50,732 nucleotides of DNA. Origin: an uncultured Prevotella sp. Lineage in GTDB: Bacteria; Bacteroidota; Bacteroidia; Bacteroidales; Bacteroidaceae. The translations under genes and the position numbers were made by a program. The notes beneath the pieces are model-generated. The model ran no database searches and was not told where the DNA came from. It saw only the letters and a list, made by a program, of their open reading frames with translations. Numbering within the stretch: position 1 is the first letter of the stretch; each line of letters starts with the position of its first letter. The stretch covers positions 1-50,732 of the forward strand of contig CAKPWR010000012.1 in assembly GCA_934196725.1 (NCBI GenBank). The letters are read 5' to 3'. This document shows, piece after piece, positions 1-9,047 of this stretch.

Positions 1-123
1 GACCACCGTATCGGTTACACCACCCACGACCTCAATGGTTTCCTGGCTGGTAACATCCAGGATATGATTGATGCCTTGACCGTGGCTGAGAATGCAGAGA
101 AACTGAAAGAAACAGAATTGTAA
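1..123 (+). CDS. prfA: Peptide chain release factor 1, C-terminal end (partial)
   Basis: The window opens inside this gene; the last 40 codons are visible, ending in TAA. The peptide starts DHRIGYTTHDLNG and ends VAENAEKLKETEL, the usual C-terminus of RF1, which recognises UAA and UAG at the ribosomal A site and releases the finished chain. The GGQ and PxT motifs lie upstream, outside the window. RF2 is less likely because the tail DHRIGYT...DALTVAENAEKLKE follows the RF1 pattern. A repeated palindromic element begins 35 bases after the stop. Confidence 0.9.
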   Translation, partial: DHRIGYTTHDLNGFLAGNIQDMIDALTVAENAEKLKETEL

Positions 124-157
124 AACCTTACCGAGGTTTCGTATGTGGCTCCGCTGT

Positions 158-242
158 TTTAAAGCTTTTGCCCTTACAGGGCGACAGGCCTGATTCCATA
201 ATTACCCAGGGCGCTGCCCTGGGCTAGGGGCTTCTGCCCTTT
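158..242 (+). repeat. Dispersed palindromic 3'-flank repeat, copy 1
   Basis: About 85 bases that recur, in the opposite strand sense, at 13336-13420. The segment contains nested palindromes, including CCCAGGGC-gct-GCCCTGGG and CCCT-taca-GGG. Both copies follow a stop codon and run in the same direction as the gene before them (prfA here, the NtrC-type regulator there). It is likely a REP-like intergenic repeat that folds in the transcript. Confidence 0.75.
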
Positions 243-278
243 ACCTTTCCCTTCGGCCGGTGACCGTTGGTTCAGGGC

Positions 279-330
279 GTGTGGAGCAAACATCTGAAAT
301 TCAAGTGTGGAGTAAATATCTGAAATTCAA
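279..330 (+). repeat. Two tandem 26-bp direct repeats before pyrF
   Basis: Units at 279-304 and 305-330 both begin GTGTGGAG and end CTGAAATTCAA, with two C/T differences between them. They lie 15 bases upstream of the pyrF start and could form part of its leader. No standard TAnnTTTG promoter is visible here. Confidence 0.8.
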
Positions 331-345
331 ATAACTTAAAAAGAA

Positions 346-1191
346 ATGAACAGAAAAGAACTTGTAGAGCAGATTTTCGCCAAGAAGAGCTTCTTGTGCG
401 TAGGTCTTGACACAGATATCAATAAGTTGCCTAAGTGCATTACAGAGGATGAAGAAATCCAGGGCGCAGAAGCCGAGATGATGTTTAAGTTCAACCAGGC
501 TATCATCGACGCTACCGCTCCATATTGCGTGGCTTACAAGCCAAACCTGGCTTTCTACGAGAGCCGTGGCATCGACGGCATGATTGCCTTCGAGAATACC
601 ATCAAGTATCTCAAAAGCCACTATCCAAACCACTTCATCATCGCTGATGCAAAGCGTGGCGACATCGGCAATACATCAAAGATGTACGCCCAGACTTTCT
701 TCGAGGAGTACAACCTCGATTCAGTTACCGTAGCTCCTTACATGGGCGAGGATTCTGTCAAGCCATTCCTCGAGTATGAGGGCAAGTGGGTTATCCTTCT
801 GGCTTTGACCAGCAACAAGGGTAGCCACGACTTCCAGCTCACAGAGGACAAGGAAGGCGAGCGCCTCTTCGAGAAGGTTCTGAAGAAGAGCCAGGAATGG
901 GGCAACGATGCGAACATGATGTACGTAGTTGGCGCTACTCAGGGTCAGATGTTCGAGGACATCCGCAAGGTGGCTCCTAACCACTTCCTCCTCGTACCAG
1001 GTGTTGGCGCTCAGGGCGGTAGCCTCCAGGAGGTTTGCAAGTATGGCATCATCAAGGATTGCGGTCTGCTCGTCAACTCATCTCGCGGCATCATCTACGC
1101 CAGCAACGGTGAGGACTTTGCTGAGGTAGCAGGTCAGAAGGCAAAGGAACTCCAGGAGGAAATGGCAGCAGAGCTTGACAAGCTGGGCTAA
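346..1191 (+). CDS. pyrF: Orotidine 5'-phosphate decarboxylase (type 2)
   Basis: Converts orotidine 5'-phosphate to UMP, the last step of de novo pyrimidine synthesis, in the cytoplasm. The 281-residue protein carries the catalytic DAKRGDIG motif at residues 101-108, with Lys103 as the expected proton donor, and an early CVGLDTD substrate loop near residues 18-24. It has the length of the longer type 2 family. The start at 346 puts this loop at the usual distance from the N-terminus. It reads in the same direction as prfA but is separated from it by repeats, so it may have its own transcript. A strong hairpin at 1350-1385 could end it. Confidence 0.95.
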   Translation: MNRKELVEQIFAKKSFLCVGLDTDINKLPKCITEDEEIQGAEAEMMFKFNQAIIDATAPYCVAYKPNLAFYESRGIDGMIAFENTIKYLKSHYPNHFIIADAKRGDIGNTSKMYAQTFFEEYNLDSVTVAPYMGEDSVKPFLEYEGKWVILLALTSNKGSHDFQLTEDKEGERLFEKVLKKSQEWGNDANMMYVVGATQGQMFEDIRKVAPNHFLLVPGVGAQGGSLQEVCKYGIIKDCGLLVNSSRGIIYASNGEDFAEVAGQKAKELQEEMAAELDKLG

Positions 1192-1331
1192 GCCTCCCGC
1201 TAGGCGTCCAAGCAAGAAAGTCTCCCGCTAGGCGTCCAAGCAAGAAAGTCTCCCGCTAGGCGTCCCGGCGGATTTGAAATCCGCCGTAAAATAAGGTTCG
1301 ACCTCTTAAACCGGGGGATTTGCAATCCCCC
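1192..1331. repeat. Tandem 28-bp repeats and two palindromes downstream of pyrF
   Basis: This is the first part of the 349-bp gene-free gap. Two full copies and one partial copy of a 28-bp unit starting CTCCCGCTAGGCGTCC lie in tandem at 1194-1267. Two hairpins follow: GGCGGATTT-g-AAATCCGCC at 1267-1285 and GGGGGATT-tgc-AATCCCCC at 1313-1331. No open frame is convincing here. Confidence 0.7.
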
Positions 1332-1349
1332 ACCCAAAAATAAGATTTC

Positions 1350-1390
1350 AGGCGCAAAGTATCTTGAAAAAGACGCTTTGCGCCTTAAAA
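1350..1390 (+). terminator. Probable pyrF terminator
   Basis: The arms AGGCGCAAAG (1350-1359) and CTTTGCGCCT (1376-1385) form a perfect 10-bp stem with a 16-base loop, followed by a short A/T run. The T tract is weak, so this may be another intergenic hairpin instead. Confidence 0.55.
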
Positions 1391-1457
1391 ATACCTATTT
1401 GTTGGCGAAAAAAGCAAAATATTACGAAAGAATGACAAGAATCTAAATTTATTTTGT

Positions 1458-1465
1458 TATTTTTG
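1458..1465 (+). promoter_or_regulatory. Candidate -7 element for the lpx operon
   Basis: TATTTTTG matches the Bacteroidota -7 consensus TAnnTTTG and lies 75 bases before lpxD. No clear TTTG -33 box is found at the usual 19-21 base spacing, so the call rests on the -7 match and the position. Confidence 0.45.
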
Positions 1466-1540
1466 CAAACAAAATGTGTTTACCTAAAGGTATTTATGCC
1501 TTGGGTGACCAATTAAAACAAACTAGAAGACAGATAAATT

Positions 1541-2572
1541 ATGGAATTTACCGCTCAACAAATAGCCCAGTTCGTTCAGGGCCGTGTGGAAGGTGATGAG
1601 AATGCAACAGTCAACACCTTCGCTAAAATCGAAGAAGGCAAGGAAGGTGCTATCTCGTTCCTTTCAAACCCTAAATATACCCACTTCGTGTACGACACGA
1701 AGTCTAGCATCGTGCTCATCGATGAGACCGTGGTATTGGAACATCCTGTTACTGCAACCCTCATCCGTGTAAAGAATGCATACGAGTGTGTGGCTAAATT
1801 GCTCCAGATGTATGAGTCAATGAAGCCTAAGAAGACTGGCATTGACCCATTGGCTTTCGTTTCTCCAAAGGCCAAGGTGGCAGAGAACGTATACGTAGGT
1901 GCTTTCGCTTATATCAGCGATGGTGCAGAGGTGGGCGAAGGTAGCCAGATTTATCCTCACGCTTACATCGGCGAGGGTGTGAAGATTGGCAAGAATGCCC
2001 TCATCTACCCTCACGTAACCGTTTATCACGGCTGTAAGCTCGGCAACAACGTGACTCTTCATGCAGGTTGCGTCATCGGTGCCGATGGCTTCGGCTTCGC
2101 TCCAGGACCTGACGGATACGACAAAATTCCTCAGATTGGTATCGTAACCATCGAGGATGATGTGGAGATTGGTGCCAATACTTGTGTTGACCGCTCTACC
2201 ATGGGCTCTACCTACGTTCGCAAGGGCGTGAAGCTCGACAATATGGTTCAGATTGCCCACAACACCGACATCGGTGCCAACACCGTGATGTCTGCACAGG
2301 TGGGTGTAGCCGGCAGTACCAAGGTAGGCGAATGGTGTATGTTTGGCGGACAGGTAGGTCTCGCCGGTCACATCACCATCGGCGACAAGGTATTCCTCGG
2401 AGCACAGAGCGGTGTGCCAGGCAGCCTCAAGAGCGGCCAGCAGCTCATCGGTACTCCTCCTATGGAGCAGCGTGCTTACTTCAAGTCACAGGCCATCTTC
2501 CGTCGCCTGCCTGACATGTACAAGGAACTCAACGACCTGAAGAAGCAGATTGAAGAACTGAAGAACAAGTAA
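1541..2572 (+). CDS. lpxD: UDP-3-O-acylglucosamine N-acyltransferase
   Basis: Third step of lipid A synthesis: transfers a 3-hydroxyacyl chain from acyl-ACP to the 2-amino group of UDP-3-O-acylglucosamine. The 343-residue protein has an N-terminal uridine-binding domain (about 1-105), then a long left-handed beta-helix of hexapeptide repeats (about 105-310), then a charged C-terminal helix ([12 protein letters not shown]). The catalytic His is His240 in the QIAHNTDIG segment, matching His239 of E. coli. It is the first gene of lpxD, lpxC-fabZ, lpxA, with 101 bases to the next gene. Acyltransferase LpxA is the close homologue, but the N-terminal domain and the position of the His identify LpxD. 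Confidence 0.95.
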   Translation: MEFTAQQIAQFVQGRVEGDENATVNTFAKIEEGKEGAISFLSNPKYTHFVYDTKSSIVLIDETVVLEHPVTATLIRVKNAYECVAKLLQMYESMKPKKTGIDPLAFVSPKAKVAENVYVGAFAYISDGAEVGEGSQIYPHAYIGEGVKIGKNALIYPHVTVYHGCKLGNNVTLHAGCVIGADGFGFAPGPDGYDKIPQIGIVTIEDDVEIGANTCVDRSTMGSTYVRKGVKLDNMVQIAHNTDIGANTVMSAQVGVAGSTKVGEWCMFGGQVGLAGHITIGDKVFLGAQSGVPGSLKSGQQLIGTPPMEQRAYFKSQAIFRRLPDMYKELNDLKKQIEELKNK

Positions 2573-2579
2573 TTTTTTC

Positions 2580-2660
2580 AATGTTAAATGTGAAGTGTTA
2601 AATGTTAAATGAGCAAATGCCACCCAACAACTTAACACTTAACATTTAACACTTAACATT
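2580..2660. repeat. Long inverted repeat between lpxD and lpxC-fabZ
   Basis: The left arm (2580-2609) is built from AATGTTAAATG and AGTGTTAA units. The right arm (2632-2660) is their near-perfect complement, with a loop of about 22 bases. A related structure lies at 39150-39261. In the transcript it would be a long A/U-rich stem 13 bases before the lpxC start. Confidence 0.75.
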
Positions 2661-2673
2661 AAAATAAATAGTT

Positions 2674-4056
2674 ATGTCAAAACAGAAGACACTGAAAGGT
2701 AGCTTCTCTCTTTGCGGCAAGGGATTGCACACAGGCTTGAGCCTCACCGTGACTTTCAATCCTGCACCAGAGAACACCGGTTATAAGATACAGCGCATCG
2801 ACCTCGAAGGCGAGCCTATCATCCAGGCTGTGGCTGAGAACGTCGTTGAAACCCAGCGTGGCACCGTACTCGGTAAGGGCGATATCCGCATCTCTACCAT
2901 CGAGCACGGTATGTCAGCGCTCTATGCCCTCGGCATCGACAACTGTTTCATCCAGGTAAACGGTCCTGAGTTCCCTATCCTCGACGGCTCTGCATCCATG
3001 TATGTAGAGAAGATTCAGAGCGTGGGCATCCAGGAGCAGAATGCAGAGAAGGACTACTATATCATACGTCATAAGATTGAGGTGAAGGACGACAACGGTT
3101 CTGTCATCACCATCCTTCCAGACGAGGAGTTCAGCATCACGGCGATGTGTTCTTTCGAGAGCAAGTTCATCAACAGCCAGTTTGCTACCCTCGACAAGAT
3201 GGAGACCTATGTTGACGAGATTGCTTCTGCACGTACCTTCGTATTCGTTCGCGATATCATGCCATTGCTCCAGGCTAACCTCATCAAGGGTGGCGACTTG
3301 GACAATGCCATCGTTATCTACGAGCGCCAGGTAGAGCAGGCTCAGCTCGATCAGCTCGCCGACCATCTCAAGGTACCTCACATGGATGCCAACAAGTTGG
3401 GTTACATCCAGCACCGTCCATTGCAGTGGGAGAACGAGTGTACACGCCATAAGCTGCTCGATATCATCGGCGATATGGCACTCATCGGCAAGCCTATCAA
3501 GGGTCGCATCATCGCTACCCGTCCTGGCCATACCGTAAACAACAAGTTCGCCCGTCTCATGCGCAAGGAGATCCGCAAGCACGAGATTCAGGCTCCTATC
3601 TACGATCCAAACGAGGAGCCAATCATGGATAACATCCGCATCCGTCAGCTCCTGCCTCATCGCTACCCAATGCAGTTGGTAGATAAGGTCATCGCTATGG
3701 GTCCTACCAGCATCGTGGGCGTTAAGAACGTAACCAGCAACGAGCCATTCTTCACCGGTCACTTCCCAGAGGAGCCAGTAATGCCAGGCGTTCTCCAGGT
3801 AGAGGCGATGGCACAGTGTGGCGGTCTGCTCGTATTGAACCAGCTGGAAGAGCCTGAGCGCTGGAGTACTTACTTCATGAAGCTCGATGATGTGAAGTTC
3901 CGCAAGAAGGTGGTTCCGGGCGATACCCTCCTCTTCCGTGTAGAACTCCTCGCACCTGTACGTCATGGCATCAGCTCTATGAAGGGCTATATGTTCGTAG
4001 GCGACCAGGTGGTGGCAGAGGCTACTTTCACAGCACAGATTGTTAAGAACAAGTAA
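2674..4056 (+). CDS. lpxC-fabZ: Bifunctional UDP-3-O-acyl-GlcNAc deacetylase / 3-hydroxyacyl-ACP dehydratase
   Basis: A 460-residue fusion typical of Bacteroidota. The N-terminal LpxC domain (about 1-300) is the zinc deacetylase that commits the cell to lipid A: zinc ligands His78 (IEHGMSAL), His259 and Asp263 (RHKLLDIIGD), with the acid His286 in GHTVNN. The C-terminal FabZ domain (about 318-460) dehydrates 3-hydroxyacyl-ACP in fatty acid synthesis: catalytic His329 in LLPHRYPMQLVD and Glu377 in PGVLQVEAMAQ. The two activities compete for 3-hydroxyacyl-ACP, so the fusion ties lipid A and fatty acid fluxes together. The lpxA start follows 15 bases after the stop. Confidence 0.96.
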   Translation: MSKQKTLKGSFSLCGKGLHTGLSLTVTFNPAPENTGYKIQRIDLEGEPIIQAVAENVVETQRGTVLGKGDIRISTIEHGMSALYALGIDNCFIQVNGPEFPILDGSASMYVEKIQSVGIQEQNAEKDYYIIRHKIEVKDDNGSVITILPDEEFSITAMCSFESKFINSQFATLDKMETYVDEIASARTFVFVRDIMPLLQANLIKGGDLDNAIVIYERQVEQAQLDQLADHLKVPHMDANKLGYIQHRPLQWENECTRHKLLDIIGDMALIGKPIKGRIIATRPGHTVNNKFARLMRKEIRKHEIQAPIYDPNEEPIMDNIRIRQLLPHRYPMQLVDKVIAMGPTSIVGVKNVTSNEPFFTGHFPEEPVMPGVLQVEAMAQCGGLLVLNQLEEPERWSTYFMKLDDVKFRKKVVPGDTLLFRVELLAPVRHGISSMKGYMFVGDQVVAEATFTAQIVKNK

Positions 4057-4071
4057 TAATAAAATAGAAAT

Positions 4072-4842
4072 ATGAATCAGATTAGTCCATTAGCGTTTGT
4101 TCATCCAGAGGCAAAACTCGGTGACAACAACATTATCGGTCCTTTCTGCTATATCGACAAGGACACCGTTTTGGGCGATAACAACGTATTGCAGAACAGC
4201 GTTACCATCCACGTGGGCGCTCGTATCGGCAACAATAATGAATTCTTCCCAGGCGCCAGCATCTCTACAAAGCCTCAGGACCTGAAGTTCAAGGGCGAGC
4301 AGACAACCTGCGAGGTGGGCGACAACAACAGCATCCGTGAGAACGTTACTATCTCTCGTGGTACAGCCTCTAAGGGCAAGACCGTGGTAGGCAGCAACAA
4401 CCTCCTGATGGAGACTGTTCACGTGGCTCACGACTGTGAGCTGGGCAGCGGCTTGATTATCGGTAACTCTACCAAGTTTGCCGGCGAGGTGGTTGTAGAT
4501 GACAACGCCATCGTCAGCGCCAACGTTCTCGTTCATCAGTTCTGCCACATCGCAGGCTACGTGATGATCCAGGGCGGTTGCCGTTTCTCTCAGGATATTC
4601 CTCCTTATATCATTGCCGGCAAGGAGCCAACCCGCTATTGCAGCATCAACCTCATCGGTTTGCGTCGCCGTGGTTTCAGCAACGAGACCATCCAGAACAT
4701 CCACGAGGCTTATCGCCTACTCTACAGCAAGGGCATATTGAAGGAAGGTATCGAGGAAATCAAGAAGAATCTTGAGGTGACTAAGGAAATCCAGTACATC
4801 ATCGACTTCGTAGAGAGTTCTCAGCGAGGCATCATCCGATAA
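4072..4842 (+). CDS. lpxA: UDP-N-acetylglucosamine acyltransferase
   Basis: First step of lipid A synthesis: moves a 3-hydroxyacyl chain from acyl-ACP to the 3-OH of UDP-GlcNAc. The 256-residue protein is of normal family length: hexapeptide beta-helix over about residues 1-185, then a helical C-terminus (LIGLRRRGFSNETI...). His120 in HVAHDCELG corresponds to the catalytic His125 of E. coli LpxA. It is close behind lpxC-fabZ and probably co-transcribed. A strong terminator at 4878-4922 ends the operon before miaA. Confidence 0.96.
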   Translation: MNQISPLAFVHPEAKLGDNNIIGPFCYIDKDTVLGDNNVLQNSVTIHVGARIGNNNEFFPGASISTKPQDLKFKGEQTTCEVGDNNSIRENVTISRGTASKGKTVVGSNNLLMETVHVAHDCELGSGLIIGNSTKFAGEVVVDDNAIVSANVLVHQFCHIAGYVMIQGGCRFSQDIPPYIIAGKEPTRYCSINLIGLRRRGFSNETIQNIHEAYRLLYSKGILKEGIEEIKKNLEVTKEIQYIIDFVESSQRGIIR

Positions 4843-4877
4843 AAGTAAAAGGGTAAAAAAGTAAAAAGGTAAAAAGA

Positions 4878-4922
4878 GCATCCTTGCATAGGTTTATGAA
4901 ACGAGCAAGGATGCTTTTTTTT
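4878..4922 (+). terminator. Rho-independent terminator after lpxA
   Basis: The arms GCATCCTTGC (4878-4887) and GCAAGGATGC (4905-4914) form a perfect 10-bp stem followed by eight T residues. It closes the lpxD-lpxC-fabZ-lpxA unit. Confidence 0.85.
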
Positions 4923-4943
4923 CTTGAATATAAAGAATGATAT

Positions 4944-5849
4944 ATGAAAACATTGATTGTGGTCTTAGGTCCTACGGGGGTTGGTAAAACGGAGCTTTGC
5001 CTTTCTCTGGCAGAGCATCTCTCTATCCCTATCATCAACGCCGACTCCCGCCAGATCTTCGCAGAACTCCCTATCGGTACCGCTGCACCTACTGCCGAAC
5101 AGCAGCAGCGGGTGAAGCATTATTTCGTAGGCAACCACCACATCGAAGATTATTACAGCGCCGCCCAATACGAGGCCGACGTGATGAATCTCCTGGAAGA
5201 AGATATCTTCAAGAATCACGATGTGGCGCTGCTTACAGGCGGCAGCATGATGTATATCGATGCCGTATGCAAGGGTATCGACGATATTCCTACCGTGCGT
5301 GACGACATCCGTACCTGGATGAAACAGCGCCTGGAAGATGAAGGTTTGGAGGCACTGGTAGAAGAACTCCACAAGATGGACCCGGAGCATTGGGCGATAG
5401 TAGATAAGAAGAATCCCCGCCGCGTGGTGCATGCCCTGGAAATCTGTCACCAGACTGGCAAGACCTATACTTCTTTCCGTGTTGCCGAAAAGAAGCAGCG
5501 TCCTTTCCGCATCATCAAGATAGGTCTGAACCGCGACCGTGCCGAACTGTACGACCGCATCAACCAGCGTGTGCTGCTGATGATGGAGGATGGTTTGGAG
5601 GCAGAAGCCCGCAGCGTATATCCACACAAGGGTCTCACCGCCTTGAGAACCGTGGGCTACAAGGAGATGTTTGCCTATTTCGATGGCGAGATAGATAAGG
5701 AAGAAGCCATCCGCCAGATACAGTCGCATAGCCGTGAATACATGCGCAAGCAGCTCACCTGGTTTAAGCGAGATGCCGAAATCCACTGGTATCATCCCGA
5801 CCAGCAGGATGAAATCATCCGGTTTATTGATGCCTACATCTCCACCTGA
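4944..5849 (+). CDS. miaA: tRNA dimethylallyltransferase
   Basis: Adds a dimethylallyl group to N6 of adenosine 37 in tRNAs reading UNN codons. The 301-residue protein has a P-loop GPTGVGKT at residues 9-16, the tRNA/active-site segment NADSRQIF near residues 35-42, a [10 protein letters not shown] loop where other bacteria have GGTGLY, and the family motif [12 protein letters not shown]. The start at 4944 gives the usual short lead to the P-loop. It lies just after the lpxA terminator. Its last 16 bases overlap the end of the convergent ABC ATPase gene. Confidence 0.95.
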   Translation: MKTLIVVLGPTGVGKTELCLSLAEHLSIPIINADSRQIFAELPIGTAAPTAEQQQRVKHYFVGNHHIEDYYSAAQYEADVMNLLEEDIFKNHDVALLTGGSMMYIDAVCKGIDDIPTVRDDIRTWMKQRLEDEGLEALVEELHKMDPEHWAIVDKKNPRRVVHALEICHQTGKTYTSFRVAEKKQRPFRIIKIGLNRDRAELYDRINQRVLLMMEDGLEAEARSVYPHKGLTALRTVGYKEMFAYFDGEIDKEEAIRQIQSHSREYMRKQLTWFKRDAEIHWYHPDQQDEIIRFIDAYIST

Positions 5850-6508
5850 TTCACAATCTCACCATCAAACATATTGATGATTCTATCGGCATAATTGGCA
5901 TCATGCAGCGAGTGGGTTACCATTACGATGGTGGTACCTTCCTTGTGCAGCTCAGAAAGCAGTTCCATCACCTCCTTACCATTCTTGGAATCCAGGTTTC
6001 CCGTAGGCTCATCGGCAAGAATCAGCTTAGGATGCGGCAGGATGGCACGGGCGATGGCGGTGCGCTGCTGCTGACCGCCCGAAAGCTGCGATGGGAAATG
6101 CTTGGCACGATGGGATATCGCTACTCGTTCCATCACATCCTCGGCACGCTTACGACGCTCCTTGCCCGATACGCCCATATACAAAAGCGGCAACTCGATA
6201 TTCTCCACCACATTCAACTCATCTATCAGGTTGAAACTCTGGAACACGAAACCTATCATACCTCTTCTTATCAAGGTACGCTCGCTCTCCTTCAGCGTGC
6301 TCACATCCTTGCCGTCGAGCAGATAGCTACCGCTTGTTGGATTATTCAGCAGACCGATGATATTCAGCAAGGTAGATTTGCCACATCCCGAAGGACCCAT
6401 GATGGCAACAAACTCGCCTTCCTTTACCTGCAAACTGATATTGCGCAAAGCCCAGGTCTCCACTTCTTCTGTCTGAAATACTTTCTTGATATTATCTAAT
6501 TGAATCAT
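5834..6508 (-). CDS. ABC transporter ATP-binding protein (MacB/LolD type)
   Basis: The 224-residue ATPase powers the permease encoded upstream. It has Walker [10 protein letters not shown] (about residues 38-46), the signature LSGGQQQR, Walker [13 protein letters not shown] and the H-loop VTHSLHDA. This is the short LolD/MacB ATPase type that works with FtsX-like permeases as a mechanical pump rather than as a substrate channel. It is the last gene of the minus-strand efflux operon, 58 bases after the permease. Its 3' end overlaps miaA by 16 bases tail to tail. Confidence 0.93.
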   Translation of the reverse strand: MIQLDNIKKVFQTEEVETWALRNISLQVKEGEFVAIMGPSGCGKSTLLNIIGLLNNPTSGSYLLDGKDVSTLKESERTLIRRGMIGFVFQSFNLIDELNVVENIELPLLYMGVSGKERRKRAEDVMERVAISHRAKHFPSQLSGGQQQRTAIARAILPHPKLILADEPTGNLDSKNGKEVMELLSELHKEGTTIVMVTHSLHDANYADRIINMFDGEIVNQVEM

Positions 6509-6566
6509 AATCTTTATCGTTTCTTTAAACTCATATTATACTTTTGATACTTTCAAATTACGCATT

Positions 6567-8957
6567 CTATTCCTTAGCCAGAATCTCCGAAGGATCCACC
6601 TTCATGATCTTGCGTACCTGGCAGGCGATGATAGCAGCAATGAAGCCAACCACTATCACTACACTCAGGATGATCGGGAAGGCTGGATTGATTTTTACCA
6701 TTTCGAAAGTCCGGCTCAAAACGATATGGAACAGCAATATGGCTACCACCGCAAATACCATGGCGATAAGCGTAATCACCAGATAGGTTCTTCCGAAGAG
6801 TTTGGTAATATCCCTTGTCAGGGCACCGTTCACCTTGCGGATAGCCACCTCCTTCTTGCGGGTCTGCGTATCCAGCATCACCGTACTGAAGATGCTTATC
6901 AGGCAGATAGCCATACTCACGATAGCCAGGATCCACGCAATATTTTGCAGTATTTCCAATGCTAACATTTCCATCGCCATATAGTCACGCAGATTGGTTG
7001 CCATCGGTTTTACCACCGCAGGCTCCAATTTCTGTATCATTCTATCTACGGCAACCTGCATCTCCTTATATTCACCCAGCTTTGCCACAAGAATATAATG
7101 TGTGGCACCATAAGCCTCTTTGGGGTCAATGACTATGAATGAGTATATATCAGTTTTCATACTCCCCTGATAAGGAATCGACTGGAACGTTCCGGCTATC
7201 TGATAGGAATCCATATCATCTAGGGTCAATATATCATTAGGAGCAACATGATATTGGCGCATATACTTATACAACTCCTCATTTACCAGGATACATTTCT
7301 TCCGGTTTGCCTTCGGCTTCCAATTCACCTTGATCTTGAAGAAATCGAGATAGGAGGTATCTGATGTAATCCTAAAGCAATAATTCGTCACATTACCATG
7401 GCTAACATAAGGATCACCTTGCCAAACCGCCTTACTGAACTCCTCGTTCTCTGCCAGCTCGTTAACTTTCCAAAATCCCCAACTATAAGGAATCCATCGT
7501 TCTACCTGCGGTAAATGGATGAGCTTGTCTCTGAGGCGCTGGCCATTTTCTGCCGCATTTGTATGTAGAAACAGACTCTGCTTGTATGCACGCTCGTCAT
7601 CAGGAATATGGTTGAAATCAGCCATCTTTCCCACCCAGCACAGGAGGCAGAAAGTGACACCCAGAAAGAACATACTGATCATCACCTGCACACCCAGCAT
7701 CGTATTACGGAACCAATGGTTATGGCTTCTTCTCATTCCTGATTCGAGTGCTTGCGTACGCTTACAAATGCGACTCAGCACAATCCAGATGATGGCGAGA
7801 CACAACATCATCACTACCAGACCAATCACCAGACTATAGAGATACAGATGACTGATAGTTCCTAACTCGGAGGTGATTTCTGCAAACCGAGGTCTTGCCA
7901 GATAATCACAAATCCAGGCTCCCATCAATACTGCCACTAAATAAGCCACCAGCACGATCACCACCACCTCGGTAGCAAACATGGAGAAGAGTTGGAGGCG
8001 TGTGGCACCATTGGTAATTCGGAGCGAGATTTCACGTCTGCGCATCCAGAACAGCTGCGTCTGCATCCTCAGGAAACCGATGATGGCAGCCAGCAGAATC
8101 AACGAGCCTATCAGATAAGTGATGGAACGGGCAATAGCAACGGTTGAATACCCTTCGCTCAACCGATCTTTCAGCTTTTCTGTTTTTACCTTCACCCCCA
8201 ATGGTTTCAATCTGCTGTTCACCTCTGCTTTCAACTGTTGTGGCGTACATTCCTCTTTCAACACCACATACAAATTCACAGCATAAAATTGCTCGGGATC
8301 CATATCTTCCAACTCCCATGGCGAGTAAAAGAGAGCAGAACTGTGTTGCTCTGTCAATGATAAGTCTTGATAGACATCCACCAATCTCAACTGATAATTC
8401 CCATAGCTTTTACTCAAATGAATGCTTGCACCCACAGGATTCTTGTCACCAAAGATTTGCTTTGCCTGCTTTTCGTTGATAATGGCATCATGAGGACCCA
8501 GCACCTTAATCTTTTCGCCCGTAATGGCAGAACGGATACCTACAAAGTTGGGATAATGACGGTCAAGGGGAACTGCATCCAACGGCGTCTTTCGCTTTGT
8601 CTTGCCGTCTAGGGTAAACTCAGCCCAGCCGCCTGTAAGCATACCATTAGGAGCGTAAGGTCCCTGCTCTATGCAACGAGGTCCTCCATTCGCCTTCACC
8701 GCCCTTACGATATCACCATTGATACGAATTGAATGATCCGATTGACGGTTTTGGATGGAATCGAATCGGAGGTTATAAACCCTGTCATAATAAGGTTCAT
8801 GGTTAATGGAAGCCATGCGGAAATTCTGCAGAAACGAATGCACCGTGGCAAGCGTCACCATACCGATGGCAAGCGACAGGATGCTGCCCAGCGTCTGCAC
8901 CTTGTACTTGAGAATGTTGCGCAGGGCAACCTTCAGGTTGTGTAATAACATGTTCAT
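6567..8957 (-). CDS. ABC transporter permease, two FtsX domains (MacB-like)
   Basis: An inner-membrane protein of 796 residues. It has one transmembrane helix near residues 20-42, a large periplasmic domain (about 45-270), three helices (about 275-395), a second half starting with a helix near 418-440, another periplasmic domain, and three helices at the C-terminus. This duplicated 4+4 layout is that of the larger Bacteroidota FtsX/MacB permeases. The segments MRRREISLRITNGA and TRKKEVAIRKVNGA are the coupling segments of the two FtsX domains. It sits between the adaptor and ATPase genes of the same operon, so it is probably part of a tripartite exporter. Substrate unknown. Confidence 0.9.
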   Translation of the reverse strand: MNMLLHNLKVALRNILKYKVQTLGSILSLAIGMVTLATVHSFLQNFRMASINHEPYYDRVYNLRFDSIQNRQSDHSIRINGDIVRAVKANGGPRCIEQGPYAPNGMLTGGWAEFTLDGKTKRKTPLDAVPLDRHYPNFVGIRSAITGEKIKVLGPHDAIINEKQAKQIFGDKNPVGASIHLSKSYGNYQLRLVDVYQDLSLTEQHSSALFYSPWELEDMDPEQFYAVNLYVVLKEECTPQQLKAEVNSRLKPLGVKVKTEKLKDRLSEGYSTVAIARSITYLIGSLILLAAIIGFLRMQTQLFWMRRREISLRITNGATRLQLFSMFATEVVVIVLVAYLVAVLMGAWICDYLARPRFAEITSELGTISHLYLYSLVIGLVVMMLCLAIIWIVLSRICKRTQALESGMRRSHNHWFRNTMLGVQVMISMFFLGVTFCLLCWVGKMADFNHIPDDERAYKQSLFLHTNAAENGQRLRDKLIHLPQVERWIPYSWGFWKVNELAENEEFSKAVWQGDPYVSHGNVTNYCFRITSDTSYLDFFKIKVNWKPKANRKKCILVNEELYKYMRQYHVAPNDILTLDDMDSYQIAGTFQSIPYQGSMKTDIYSFIVIDPKEAYGATHYILVAKLGEYKEMQVAVDRMIQKLEPAVVKPMATNLRDYMAMEMLALEILQNIAWILAIVSMAICLISIFSTVMLDTQTRKKEVAIRKVNGALTRDITKLFGRTYLVITLIAMVFAVVAILLFHIVLSRTFEMVKINPAFPIILSVVIVVGFIAAIIACQVRKIMKVDPSEILAKE

Positions 8958-9047
8958 ATTTACTAGTCTTTATATAATTTATTTACGTGAAAGATTGAAT
9001 ATTATTATCTATGAGAGACATTGTTTTTGATGATTTCAGATAAAAGT

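Noticed and set aside
2914..3966. A 350-codon open frame antisense to lpxC-fabZ
   Set aside because: It mirrors a strongly biased coding gene, has no recognisable domain and no promoter; a by-product of codon use on the other strand.
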